Source of the DNA: Hedera helix
Taxonomy: Eukaryota > Streptophyta > Magnoliopsida > Apiales > Araliaceae
DNA length: 64,000 nt
Direction of reading: 5' to 3'
NCBI GenBank assembly: GCA_947179155.2
Contig: OX359270.1
Location: 5,964,077 to 6,028,076, forward strand
The notes beneath the pieces were generated by a model. It saw only the letters and a list, made by a program, of their open reading frames with translations, had not been told where the DNA came from and did no database searches. Shown in pieces: positions 12,768 through 23,639 of the stretch (its first letter is position 1; every line of letters begins with the position of its first letter). The position numbers and the translations under genes were made by a program.

Positions 12768-12833
12768 GACGCAACAATTGAACAGCTTCTTCCAATATTT
12801 CTTTCTCTTCTAAAGGATGAATTTCCGGATGTT
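12768..12833 (+). pseudogene. Captured fragment of PP2A 65-kDa scaffold subunit A
   Basis: After an acceptor AATGCAG, 22 codons begin DATIEQLLPIFLSLLKDEFP and continue DV. This matches the conserved HEAT-repeat stretch of plant protein phosphatase 2A regulatory subunit A. In the true protein DEFPDV is followed by RLNIISKLD; here the sequence diverges to LMNLV and a stop at 12849-12851, so similarity breaks at about 12833. There are no other PP2A-A exons nearby. It is a captured piece, not a gene. Confidence 0.75.
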
Positions 12834-12835
12834 TT

Positions 12836-12944
12836 GATGAACCTCGTGTAGATGAAGATCCCATAGATCAACCTCGTGCAGATGAAGAACCTATTGATGA
12901 ACTTTGTGCAGATTTTGATGTACCCATTGAAGAGAATGATACAG
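12836..12944 (+). pseudogene. Acidic repeat exon fragment in the CACTA (unrecognised)
   Basis: Directly after the PP2A-A piece, in another frame, lies an open stretch with an internal repeat: DEPRVDEDPIDQPRADEEPI and then DELCADFDVPIEENDT. It ends at a donor-like G|GTATCC. The internal repeat (RVDEDPID/RADEEPID) may have arisen by tandem duplication. Donor gene unknown; it could belong to the same source as the polymerase-like exon at 13365. Confidence 0.3.
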
Positions 12945-13364
12945 GTATCCGTAAAAAAATTCTGTTAACAGTTATTTCATCACTCGTTAACAGTTAAACC
13001 TATATTATTTGGTGATGAAATATATCATGTTAGGAACTAATTATTCAGTCACTCGTTAGCAATCTGGTTTAGTAGTTACCATATTTCCTCTAGTTGTACT
13101 TTCATAGTAGATTACTTTATATATTCTTGCTTTTGTATATGTGAGAGTATTGATTTATGCCATGTTTTGTAGTTTTAAACACCATTGCAACATATACTAA
13201 AACACGTTCATGTGTACTTTGTTAATCCTGTGATATCCTGGACATCATATTCTTAGTTTTAAATTCTTGTTGCTACTGGCATATAATGTTACCATCCTAC
13301 TTTTACTCTCTTTTTTAACCTGAATGTTACAAATTGTTATACTCATTGCCTTTGTAAATTCCAG

Positions 13365-13556
13365 GGTCCCAATTTGGACTCAACAAAAACTCTTCTACAT
13401 AGGACATTAGGTGATGAAAATGTCTTGATGGTAAAGTTTGAAGAACAGCTAATGGGTTCTACCAACTTTGCAATGTCTTCGAACAGCTATAACACTGCGT
13501 ATATCAAGATTGAGGAAGAAGGCATACTTATTGGTCATAAGCGCTACCCTTTTTTT
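13365..13556 (+). pseudogene. Captured exon, probable plant RNA-dependent RNA polymerase (RDR3/4/5 class)
   Basis: Bounded by TTCCAG before 13365 and GTGAATC from 13557. The frame GPNLDSTKTLLHRTLGDENV continues with LMVKFEE, and later EEEGILIGHKRYPFF. The order DENVLMVKF...EGI.(V/L)GL.RY.FF resembles the N-terminal half of gamma-class plant RNA-dependent RNA polymerases, as I remember them. The catalytic DxDGD region is absent. This is an isolated exon within the CACTA element. Assignment is moderate; a protein search would decide. Confidence 0.45.
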
Positions 13557-13887
13557 GGTGAATCTCCTGTACTACTTAATGTTCAATCTTTTGAATATGC
13601 ACTCTTGCTTTCTTGAAGTTCTTATTTGAATTATCCTTCATACTCAGAGATATGAAATCCCCTGCAGGATAAAAGAATTATGAGAAAGAATAAAAGAATC
13701 ATCCAGAAAGTATAATGTGCTGTTGAATTTGAATTCACATTGCTTTTTAACTCCTTGTGTTGGTTATATCTTGAGGATCAAATATAAATCACTTTTGTTG
13801 GTTTTCTCAAGAAAGTTTTGAACCTTTAATTGATTTAACTGACTTACTATTATAGTAATTTCTAATGTCTTAGTAACATGGCTGCAG

Positions 13888-13954
13888 ATTGAGGAGCCTG
13901 TGGTTGAAGATGAAGACGACAATGATGATGACAAAGATGAACATGATGCTGAAG
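13888..13954 (+). pseudogene. Captured exon of nascent polypeptide-associated complex subunit alpha
   Basis: Bounded by GCTGCAG before 13888 and GTAAGAATG from 13955, both good splice borders. It encodes IEEPVVEDEDDNDDDKDEHD followed by AE. Plant NAC-alpha proteins have this acidic N-terminal segment (EEPVVEDDDDD..DKDEDDAEG). The NAC and UBA domains are not present in the window. It is one of several unrelated pieces in the same element and strand. Confidence 0.6.
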
Positions 13955-14660
13955 GTAAGAATGCATACCCGAATTGTGTTTTATCACATTAAAGCCAACA
14001 TAAAACGTGCTCTGAACTTCTATGCATATGTACGAACTCTTGTGCACATTACTGCAATTGGTTCAGTTAAGTTAGATTGACTCATCCATTGATTTAAATT
14101 TGTGCATTTTTCATTATCTCAATTGAAGTAATGAGGCCCCCAATATAGCACATACCAAATACTTAGCTATGTGATTGAAAATTTGGCAACATAATGTTTG
14201 TTATTGTAACCTCGGGGTGAAGATTTTTTCATAGCTGGTACGTTCTGTAAAAAATAGATACTATAAGACTCATGGCATTGTAGCAAATAATATATCCAGA
14301 TTTTTATGCTTTGCTTGGGATTGATAAGGCAGTTCATTTGACTAGAAGATTTAAAGGAAAAAATAATGAGGTTTTGAAAAGGAGGATACTTACTAATCAG
14401 TACATGATATTAAGGGTACTTCAACATGTCAATATATAGTTCCATTGTTCTAATTAAAGGTAATAAGCTCTACTGGATGTATGCTGTGTAATTCATCTTG
14501 TTGTTATCAAGTGAATGCTCAAGTTTGCATTTATTGCTTGATGACATCTTTTTCCTCATGGTACATTGTTGTATTTGTTGTGATGTTTTCCGTTTGGAGG
14601 ACCATTTGTTATTGTACCTTTAATACTTTCTTTTGATCATAATATATTTTTTCTTTTCAG

Positions 14661-14782
14661 ATGACGAATGTCTTTTTACCTGTGGAGATGGCTCCTTTGG
14701 TTCGCTTGGGCATGACGATTCCAAATCACAGTGCTCTCCAGTAAAAGTGTCATACTTTGTTTCTAGGCATGTGGATAACATT
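14661..14782 (+). pseudogene. Captured exon of an RCC1-repeat protein
   Basis: Starts after TTTTCAG at 14660 and reads DDECLFTCGDGSFGSLGHDD, then SKSQCSPVKVSYFVSRHVDN. LFTCGDGSFGSLGH is a classic RCC1 beta-propeller blade (TWGxGxxGxLGHG), and PVKVSYFVSRHVD fits a plant RCC1-family protein. The 3' border is not a clean donor. Only one blade is present, whereas a full RCC1 domain has seven. Other blades were not found in the window. Confidence 0.7.
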
Positions 14783-14955
14783 AGAAATCTTTTTATTTTT
14801 TTTCGTATTCTTTTTTTTTTTTACCTTTGGTTAACTATAATTAGATGTATTTAACAATTGTGATGTAAATGATATAAATTTATTTATGACTGTTACAGGA
14901 CATTGTATCGTGTGTTCAATAATAATTTTATTAATAATTTTTTTTTAATATTTAG

Positions 14956-15373
14956 AAGGCCTATAGCGACGGGCGCCGACCGTCGCTATAGGACTTTTAC
15001 ATTTTATTTTTTTTAATATTTATAAGACCTATAGCGACGGTCACCAACCGTCGCTATAGACCTTTTAAATTTTATTTTTTTTAATATTTAGAAGTCCTAC
15101 AGCGACGGTCGCCGACCGTCGTTATAGGACTTTTACATTTTATTTTTTTTAATATTTAGAAGACCTACAGCGATGGTCGCCGACCGTCGTTATAGGACTT
15201 TTTCAATGATGACAGCAAGAACATTTAGCAACGGTCATGACCGTCGCTATTGAATGTAGGACCGTCGCTATAGTATTTACCGACGGCTTCAACGGCGACG
15301 GTCCTCCGACCGTCGCTAAAAATTTTAGCGGTCTTTTGGCCTATAGCGACGGTCGGTGACCGTCGCTATAGGC
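14956..15373. repeat. Right subterminal palindromes of the 8050-15389 CACTA
   Basis: At least five copies of CTATAGCGACGG.. paired with ..CCGTCGCTATAG, partly in a tandem of about 70-bp units separated by TTTTATTTTTTTTAATATTT spacers. They mirror the left array. The last copy abuts the terminal repeat. Confidence 0.85.
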
Positions 15374-15392
15374 CGATTTTCTAGTAGTGCAT

Positions 15393-16985
15393 TATGCTCC
15401 TTAACTCCCGCGCATTGCGCGCAGTTCCTTATCCTGACCCAAACTAAGCCACACGCTGCCGTTTCGATGCTGTGCTGGTGACCTTCTTAGCGCGCATGGC
15501 GCCAGCATTTGTTACTGATATTACGAAAATTCCACTGAGGATGCTTTAATTATAGTTTTGCCATTAGCATCTTGTAGAATTTACAATGTTTTTCCATTCA
15601 ATTCAATTTTTCTACAAAATAGAAATAAAAATAATATACAAATAATAAAAATTATAATAATGCATAAATTAAATTAAAATAAATTAAAATACTTAAAAAC
15701 TCACTAATAATTAAGCCTAAAAATATTTCATAAATAAGAATAAAATCTAATCATCAAATACCCTCAAACTTGACTCTTTGCCTGCCCTCAAGCAAAATAA
15801 AAATAAAAACTACAAAAATTAGACTACTAAATAAACCAAAATTAATCAACTAACTCGAGCAAAAAATCAATATGAATTTAAAAATTAATCTCATATATTT
15901 TTAAATGATAACCCAAAGAAAATTTTAAAATCATACAAAGCTCAAAATTTTAACTTATTTATTAGTTGTATATTACTCAAGACCCTTCGTGAGTGTGTGA
16001 ATCTAAATGTTTCAAATTAATTAAAACTCAGATAAATTCATACAATTAATTGCCTTATAAAAGATATTACACAATAAAAGAATTACAAAATAAAACTCTA
16101 TAAACTTACTTTTTTATATCTTTCAGCTAATAAACAGACAAAATATAACTCGAAGATCAAAAGGTTTCAACGCATTAAACATGTACTAAGATCATTATTT
16201 GCATTAACCACATAATTACCCAAGTATTTAACTAAAATAAGTGGCCATCCTTTTTTTAGTTTTCATTTTTTTAATTCACTTTCATTTTTTTTTCTTTTGT
16301 AGGTGAGTGCATTTTATGTTCCATCTTCCCTATTTTTTTAGTACGAGTGCGTTTTGCGCTCCATCTCGTTCTTACATGTGTTTATGAGTGAGTGCATTTT
16401 ACGCTCCATCTCAACTCACCACATTTTTTTCTCTTTAATTTAACTTGAGAAACTCAATATTAAATAATCATAGAAAAATCACCTAAAATATATATATTTT
16501 GCTTTAAGTTATGATCAAATAAGATATATAGTTCATAAATATATATCATAAGCATTCAATTAGATAAACTTTCTCTAAATTAAAATCAACTCAAAACAAA
16601 TGAATATGAGTGCATACAAAATTTAAAAGGTTCTTAAATAAAATAATAAGTACTAAAAAGGCAAAATTCACACTACGCAAAAATTCCCTTTTCTAGAAGT
16701 TATTAAATAAAAATCAAATTTTATCATCGACCAAAAATTAAAATTCAAAATAATTTATCGCCCACGTGACTCATAAGTTAAACTAAGTTACCCCATTTTC
16801 GTAGCAAATACGATTCCACTTAGCATGTGCAACAAACTTTTAAATCTCAAGGTTATCCCAAGTGGACAAGTTATGTCTTGTGGGGGTTTGCAGTGAATAT
16901 ACCCACAACATTTCAAAATTTAAAAATAAAACCTAGAAAATTCTTTAAAATTTTTAAAATTTACCCACACCCCCAAACTTAAAAC
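15393..16985 (-). mobile_element. Athila-like LTR remnant, right part, plus 3' internal region
   Basis: Continues the LTR interrupted at 8049. The LTR ends near 15756 (TCATCA), followed by AATACCCTCAAACTT, which on the minus strand is a polypurine tract (AAGTTTGAGGGTATT). From 15757 to about 16985 it matches the 3' untranslated region of the gypsy element at 27537-28700. Shared landmarks are CCTCAAG, TAAAACTCAGATAAATTCAT, ACGCTCCATCTC and CCCCCAAACTT. A word like GAGTGCATTTTACGCTCCAT occurs three times (about 16304, 16340, 16388). The pol genes are gone, apparently removed by or before the next CACTA insertion. Confidence 0.6.
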
Positions 16986-17024
16986 AGACATTGTATTCAA
17001 TATATAAAAAAAGAAAATTTATAT

Positions 17025-17245
17025 TAGCGACAGCCATGCGGTCGCTGACCGATCGCTATAAATTTTATTCCCGCCTAAACAATTGGCGCGATCTTTGGCG
17101 TCAACATTTTTGCGACCAAAAAGTAACAGCGACCGCAGGTTGGTCGCTAATAGTGTCATATCAGCTTTATCAGTGATCACATGTGGTCGCTAAGAGTTGT
17201 CGCTGATGATGGTAAGTCTGACCGTTTCAACGACGGCATGCGGCC
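17025..17245. repeat. AGCGACC subterminal repeats (left)
   Basis: TAGCGAC..GGTCGCT words occur in both orientations (for example 17025, 17038, 17120, 17140, 17183). The same family occurs at 25498-25628 and 39470-39775. Confidence 0.7.
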
Positions 17246-17699
17246 GTTAATGCTTTTTAATCTCCATCAGAACCCAGACTCTCAGGCAGACGAAATCAGA
17301 AAGAAAAAAAATAATAAGATAGAAAGAGGGAGAAGAAGAAAGAAGAGAGCACAACCACCGCCGCTCGAAACCACCATGAGAGACCGTCGGACCACCCCAC
17401 GCCGCCCCATTTACTTGTAGGTTAACATATTTTTGCTCTTGATACAAGTATGTATATATATAAAACTGCAGTATATGTTTTGTCGATTTTATTTTTTTTT
17501 GATGAGTTTATTGTTCGGTATTGGGAAAATTAATGTGGGTATTTAACATGAGCTATGCTAATAGTAGAATATGTGTTCACCCAAATCATTCATTTGGAAT
17601 TTGGGACTTAACATATTAACCATTATCTTCAGTTTTGATTTGTCTAGTATATCCCAATTTGTTTGTTTGAAATGGCCTTAAGAATTTCTATGAAATGAA

Positions 17700-18310
17700 T
17701 TTGAAGGACTTGGAATTAGCAAGTTAACTGTTAGTTTTTTCAAGGATTTGTATTCATATTTTATGCATTGTGATTGTATTATGTGTTTTAGATATTAATG
17801 TGTGTGTATATAATAATTGCAAGAATGAATTATTGGCATTGTTGCAAATTGTATCAAACAAGAGAATTAGTGGCTTAGATGAATTGATTGGTTAAATGTG
17901 AAATTTTAACATTGAGCAATAATATAATGTAATAGAATTAAAATGAAAGGAAAAATAAAAAAATACAAATAATATAATATGATATAATTAAAAATAAAAT
18001 AAAATAATATAATATAATTTAAAATAGAAGAAAATTATATAATCTAATCTAATTTAATTTTATATATCATATGATATTTAGTATAATAATATAATATAAT
18101 ATAATATAATTACAATGAAGGACCAAAGTTAAATAAATAAATAATATGATATGATATGATATAAATTAAAAATAAAATAAAATAATATTATTTAAAATAA
18201 AATAAAATAATATAATTTAAAATAGAATGAAATAATATAATATAATATAATTTTATTTTATATATCATATGATATTTAATACTATAATATAATATAATAA
18301 AATTACAATG
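17700..18310. repeat. AT-rich tandem degenerate repeats interrupted by an insertion
   Basis: Words like AAAATAAAATAAAATAATAT and ATATCATATGATATTTA recur at 17990-18310 and resume right after the insertion at 22697-22850. This shows the insertion landed inside an existing AT-rich repeat. No gene. Confidence 0.6.
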
Positions 18311-18316
18311 AAAGAT

Positions 18317-21300
18317 TGTGACGCCCCTAAATCTGGGTTATCTCAACCTCGTATCTGGTGCTCACAATACTACACATATCTCATGTTTAACTACCCATCA
18401 ATAATGCGGAATAACAAAATAATATTATTACAAAATAGTTATACATCATTCCCAAGTTTTCTAATCTTAAATTCAACATAATACTCCAAAATTTTACAAA
18501 ATAAAGTGAACACATTGAAGTACAACTTGAATTACTCGCTAGCTTTTCCTTGCCTTTGCCTCTCTTAGAACATTTGGGTTCTGCTGAAAAATAGTTCATG
18601 ATATTGCAAGAGTGAACAACTATTTTGCTTAGCAAGTTAAAATAAGCAATACAGATATATCATGAATAGAACAAAATTAATCTTAAGAACTTCAACAATA
18701 TTTATTTATTGTAAAGGCATGCTCTTTCGAATAACAGTTTATCATTTGATTTAACAATGCTGAAAGGTCATAAGACCGTGAACATGCGTTTCGAATATTA
18801 ATAATATCCAACTATATAAAACCATGTTTTTCGTTTCGAATATTAGTAATCATGTCAATTCTAATATCCAAAGATGGGTAATCTATGTGATCAGCCTATC
18901 GTACGTATATATTGTGCACAACATAACCACCTGCATCTCGTTTCGAGTATATCATACCCACAATAATTAAAACGTTTCCCCTACTTTGAGGGTTGTTCAT
19001 TATAACTATTACCATCGATTTCGCACCACAACAATATGGTTTGTACTAGCTTTAACAATATTCAAGTCAATAATTTTTGAAATACAAATGTCTAGCCGAA
19101 ACAATTGGCATGGACTACTTCTCAATTTCAATTCAATGTCTAGCCGAACAATTGACATAGACCTATTTCTTTAAACAGTTCTTATTAAGAACATGACTTA
19201 CAAATGCACATAGGTGTGAATAACAACAATTCATATGATATAAAATAATTATCAATAATTAATTCAGCTTAAACAATAGAACAATTCTAGGTTTAACAAT
19301 AACTTGCACAATAAAATAATTTCAATTTAAGATACTTGCTCAAAATAAATTTGAGTAAGGTTAGGAAACTTGCCTCAGTGGTTGACTACAACTCACACAA
19401 CTTAAATTACAACATTTAAAAGACCTTGTATTAAATAGGTTTATCTTTCAATTAGTATAGTACACAGAGATTCATGTATTACTATCATACAGACTACTAC
19501 TTAAGCACATCATCCTCTATTTAACAACACATAGCTTACACTACAATAGTATCATAATTGGATAACATTTTAATTACCAAATAATAATATTATTAATATC
19601 AAACTCATTTACAAATGTATTAATTAATTAATTAATAACACCTTAATTGATTACCTACTATTATTATTAATCATTTAATAATAATATAATAAGTTATTAT
19701 TATTATTAATTCTTTACTAATAATTTAATTACTTACTATTATTATTAATCATTTAATAATAATTTAATTACTTAATATTATTATTAATCATTTAATAATA
19801 ATAATAATTTAATGAGGTACTATTATTATTAATCATTTAATAATAATTTAATTACTTATTATTATTGTTAATCATTTAATAATAATTTAATGAGGTACTA
19901 TTATTATTAATTATTTAACAATAATTTAATTACTTACATTATTATTAATTATTTAATAATAATTTAATCTTTTGCTATTATTATTAATCATTTAATAATA
20001 ACTTAACTAATATTATTATTTAATAATATTTCAATCATTTAATAATATTTAAAAAATTTAAACAATTAAAACTAAATTGGTTAATTATTTTATTCACTTC
20101 TTTATTCATTTATTTTATCCATTATTTAGCATTTAAATAATAAATAATTACTCTAATTCTTTTTAATTACTTTAATTATTATTTAATATTATATAAATAA
20201 TAAATAATTACTTTTATGTATTATTTAATTAAAATTAAATAATATATAATTATTTTATACAATTATCCTTATTTTCCTTAAGTCAATTGTATTTATTAAA
20301 AATACTTAATTGAATTATTATTTTTTATCACTTGTATATCTTTAGTGTATTTAATTTTATAGACAAAATAATTTTATTTTAATTTTCCAACTTTATTTAC
20401 TATTTTTCAAAAAGCCAAACTGTCAGAAATTTGCACGATTTATTAAAAATCGAGTTTTTATCTAAAAATGCTGAAATTTGTATGGCTGTCTCCTGCCAGC
20501 ATAGAAAACCTTCAGTAAACATTTCATAAGATTTGGAGTTATAGAACTCAAGTTATAACCGTAACTTCCTTTTAAATCGTAAAAAAACGTCGGGTCATAA
20601 CTCACTCATCCGTTGTCGGAATAAGCTCATTTTATTACAGTGTCTGTTTAAAACCATATAGTAACACATATAAAATGGCCATAATTTTTGGAGCTCAAAA
20701 AATGGCCGAAAAAGCCCCAAGAAAATTCTGGGTTATAGCGGTTGACAGATTTTTCGGTAGAAACTGTTTCGCTAGAAAAATCACCATAAATCACTCATTT
20801 AATATTTTTCAGTCTTTTCACTTGGAATCTCTTTTTATCTAATAGACCTACCACCTAAAACTGACGGATCACAAAAAACGAGTTACGAAACATGAACAGT
20901 AACTCCAGAAACCCGCTACTAAGTTCAGGATTTTTTTGGCGAAAATCGCTTTCATGTTTTGTTAAACTTTTCCACATAAATGAATACCAAAACTCATGTT
21001 AAACTTATTAAACTCTAGATATACTAGTCTAGCATCGTTTTAAGCATCAAGAGCTTTAAAAATGGTTTTCTACCATCAAAACACATTTTTGACCAATAAA
21101 ATCACTTAAAACATACATAAAACATAATTTAAAGAAAAGTTAAAGCTTAAAACACCTTTAAACCTTTTTACTGCTTTATTTCTTCTAGATATGAACTTGA
21201 CTAAGCTATGATGATCCACCTTAGTATGGTTGATGATCTTCCTTCTTGCTTGATCTTGATTTTCTAGGGTTTTCTCTTACTTTCTCTCTTTTGCTTTCTA

Positions 21301-22691
21301 TTTTTTTTCTAACTTTCTTTCTAGAACTTGGTAGATGAAATGAAATAAAAAGATGATGGAATGAGAAAGTGATAAAGTAATACGAGTGTTAATGAATATG
21401 AATACTTACAATATGTGTAAGTATACACATCACCCACCACATCAAACATAGGCCTACTAGGTTATGCACCATGTCTTGCTCTTCCCAAGGTCTTGAGCCA
21501 CTAAAAGAAGCTACAAATCAGCCCCTTAAAGTTCAAGATGGTTGCTAAAATTCTAGGGGCAAAATGGTCCAACAATTATTTTAATTCCCCTTTACTTTAT
21601 GTCACAATGTGTTAGTTAAGTAACTATATTGATATACATATAAGAAATCACCAACACATGCATTTGCGCTACTCATTGGGCCACAATTAAATTAATTTCA
21701 TTGGGCTTGAGTGACATTCCATTTGGGCTCCAATTGGTTAAATGTTTGGGCCTTTCATTAATTGATCCAATGGGCTAGGTAATAGATTGGTTGGATCATT
21801 AATTAAATCACGTGATGCTTTATTTAAATACATCATTACCAACACACCTAATCTAATTAGACTTGCTAGGCATAAATTTAAATTGGATTATTACTTTGGG
21901 TTTATAATAAATTCCCACATTAATTTATAGTATGCTTTTATTTATATTAATATTAATATTGGCACTATCGTTAATTAGGTTTGTGATTGGGCCTTAATCA
22001 TATTCTACATCCATATCACTTAATTAATTAGTGTTTGGATTTTAATTAGGGTTCATTAGCAATTAGGTTAGCCCTAATTTAATTCTTAACCTAATCCGCT
22101 TGATTAGGGTCTCATCGACAAACCATAACCTCTTTCGTCTTATTTGGATTTAGTCGATTTTCAACTATCAATTATTGATATTTAAAAAGCTTAGGTTAGT
22201 GAACACATAGACTAACATTATTAAATATCATACTTAGATTAATTACATAATCTAATTAGACTTGCTATTTTAAAAGTCAACTGGACTTCTTGATTTGGGT
22301 TCGATTACAAACCCTAGCACATTCACATAATCGCATATCTTTAAGGCTTATTTTTAGGTAAACCCTAACGAACATATATTCCCACATTGGTTTAACTTAA
22401 ATAATTCATTTGTTTTCTTCTTCTTCATTAATCATACAAGTAAATCATTTAGTGTTTATAAATCTTCTTATTTGTCATTCAAGGCCAACATTCAAGCTTT
22501 GTGATATCATCACAAAAACTCCTCTGATAAATCTTTTCCTTCTTTAGTTAATTCAATTTAATTAATTAACTCACTCATTACCAATACATCACACCTACTA
22601 ATAGACATACATGGTCATATATAGTATTTAATTAATAATAATAATAAAATAAAATAAAAAAATTAGGCTCGTATTTTTCTCCGTCATTACA
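18317..22691 (-). mobile_element. Solo-LTR-like element, TGTGACGCCCC family
   Basis: Runs from TGTGACGCCCC at 18317 to CGTCATTACA ending at 22691. The flanks are AAGAT (18312-18316) and AAGAC (22692-22696), a 4/5 target duplication. Its first 60 bases resemble the reverse complement of the end of the 40682-44330 element (TGTGACGCCCC, GGTGCTCAC) and the start of the element at 59627. By comparison with 40682-44330, which has a plus-strand TATA box, this copy lies in minus orientation. It has no gag-pol and no internal LTR pair, so a very long solo LTR (about 4.4 kb) is the simplest reading; a non-autonomous element is possible. Confidence 0.6.
19560..20060. repeat. AT-rich minisatellite in the LTR-like element
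   Basis: About ten imperfect units of 35-40 bp on the theme TTATTATTAATCATTTAATA. A related array with a unit near 42-46 bp occurs at 63436-63960 in the element starting at 59627. This supports the two elements being one family. Confidence 0.75.
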
Positions 22692-23639
22692 AAGACTAAA
22701 TAAAAATAAATAATAGAATATAATATGTTATAATTAAAAATAAAATAAAATAATATTATTTAAAATAAAATAATTTAAAATGGAATAAAATAATATATAA
22801 TCAAATTTATTTTTAAATTATACCATATTTTATACAATAATATAATATAACGGGCACTAATTCGTCCGAGATTGTTCGAGCTCAGACCGTTAGAATAAGG
22901 TTTCTGTCAATGATATAATTTAAAATAATAGGATCATATTCAGCTTAGAAACCCATTCGAAATTTACTTATTAGAAGTGCATTTTGAATAATCCCTAGTT
23001 TGGGATTGTTCTTGTATGTCAGACTCCCACTTAGGCTGGTGTCAACGACTGAAACAAATGTATCTGTTTGTTCTAAAAAAAAATTGGTTTGTTTATCTTC
23101 TATTGTTCTCTAGGTGCATATTTAGACTGTACAAATTATAGTCTATTTCGTGTACTTAGAGATCAATGGGAGATGTTGCCGAAATTTCAGCGAACAACAA
23201 ATGCATTTGTTTGAGTCGTTAACATTAGTGAGACGTCGCATACAAGAATGGGATAGAAGTATGACCGGTGTAATAAAGGTGGAGACATATTTAGATAGGA
23301 ACTATATATGCATTAATTATACTTAAAGATGACACAGTTTAATACAGTAATTGTTGTCAAAATAGGTACCATAGTATCATGGATTTCTATTCAGACCGTA
23401 GTTGGATGAAACGGTGAAAGTCAAGTGCTCAGATAGGTGCCACAACGAAAGTCAAGTACTCTTTCGAGAGGATGTTTAGTTTTACTTGTATTACGTACAC
23501 TTACATGTATACATGTTCTTTATATTCTTGTCATGTTCATTTCATTTACAATTATATGTCATTATTTTCATTTTATTTGTGTATGTTTTATCATATAACT
23601 CATAAAAATATTCTAACAATTTTATTTATATGTCTACTT

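Larger units (their letters stand above)
8050..15389 (+). mobile_element. CACTA transposon carrying host-gene fragments (Pack-CACTA-like)
   Basis: Terminus CACTACTAGAAAATCG at 8050 is repeated perfectly inverted at the right end (15374-15389). The flanking trinucleotides are CAT on both sides (8047-8049 and 15390-15392), and joining them restores a continuous LTR, so the insertion limits are firm. Both ends carry palindromic subterminal repeats of the form TATAGCGACGGTC..GACCGTCGCTATA. No transposase gene is recognisable inside, so it is probably non-autonomous. The 6.6-kb interior instead holds exon-like pieces of unrelated plant genes, all on the plus strand and several with AG/GT borders: PP2A subunit A, an acidic repeat, a probable RNA-dependent RNA polymerase, NAC-alpha and RCC1 pieces. 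CACTA elements are known to capture genes. Confidence 0.85.

Noticed and set aside
12312..12851. Overlapping hydrophobic ORFs as membrane proteins
   Set aside because: T-rich intron-like DNA inside the CACTA gives Phe/Leu/Val-rich frames; only the PP2A-A piece at 12768 is recognisable.
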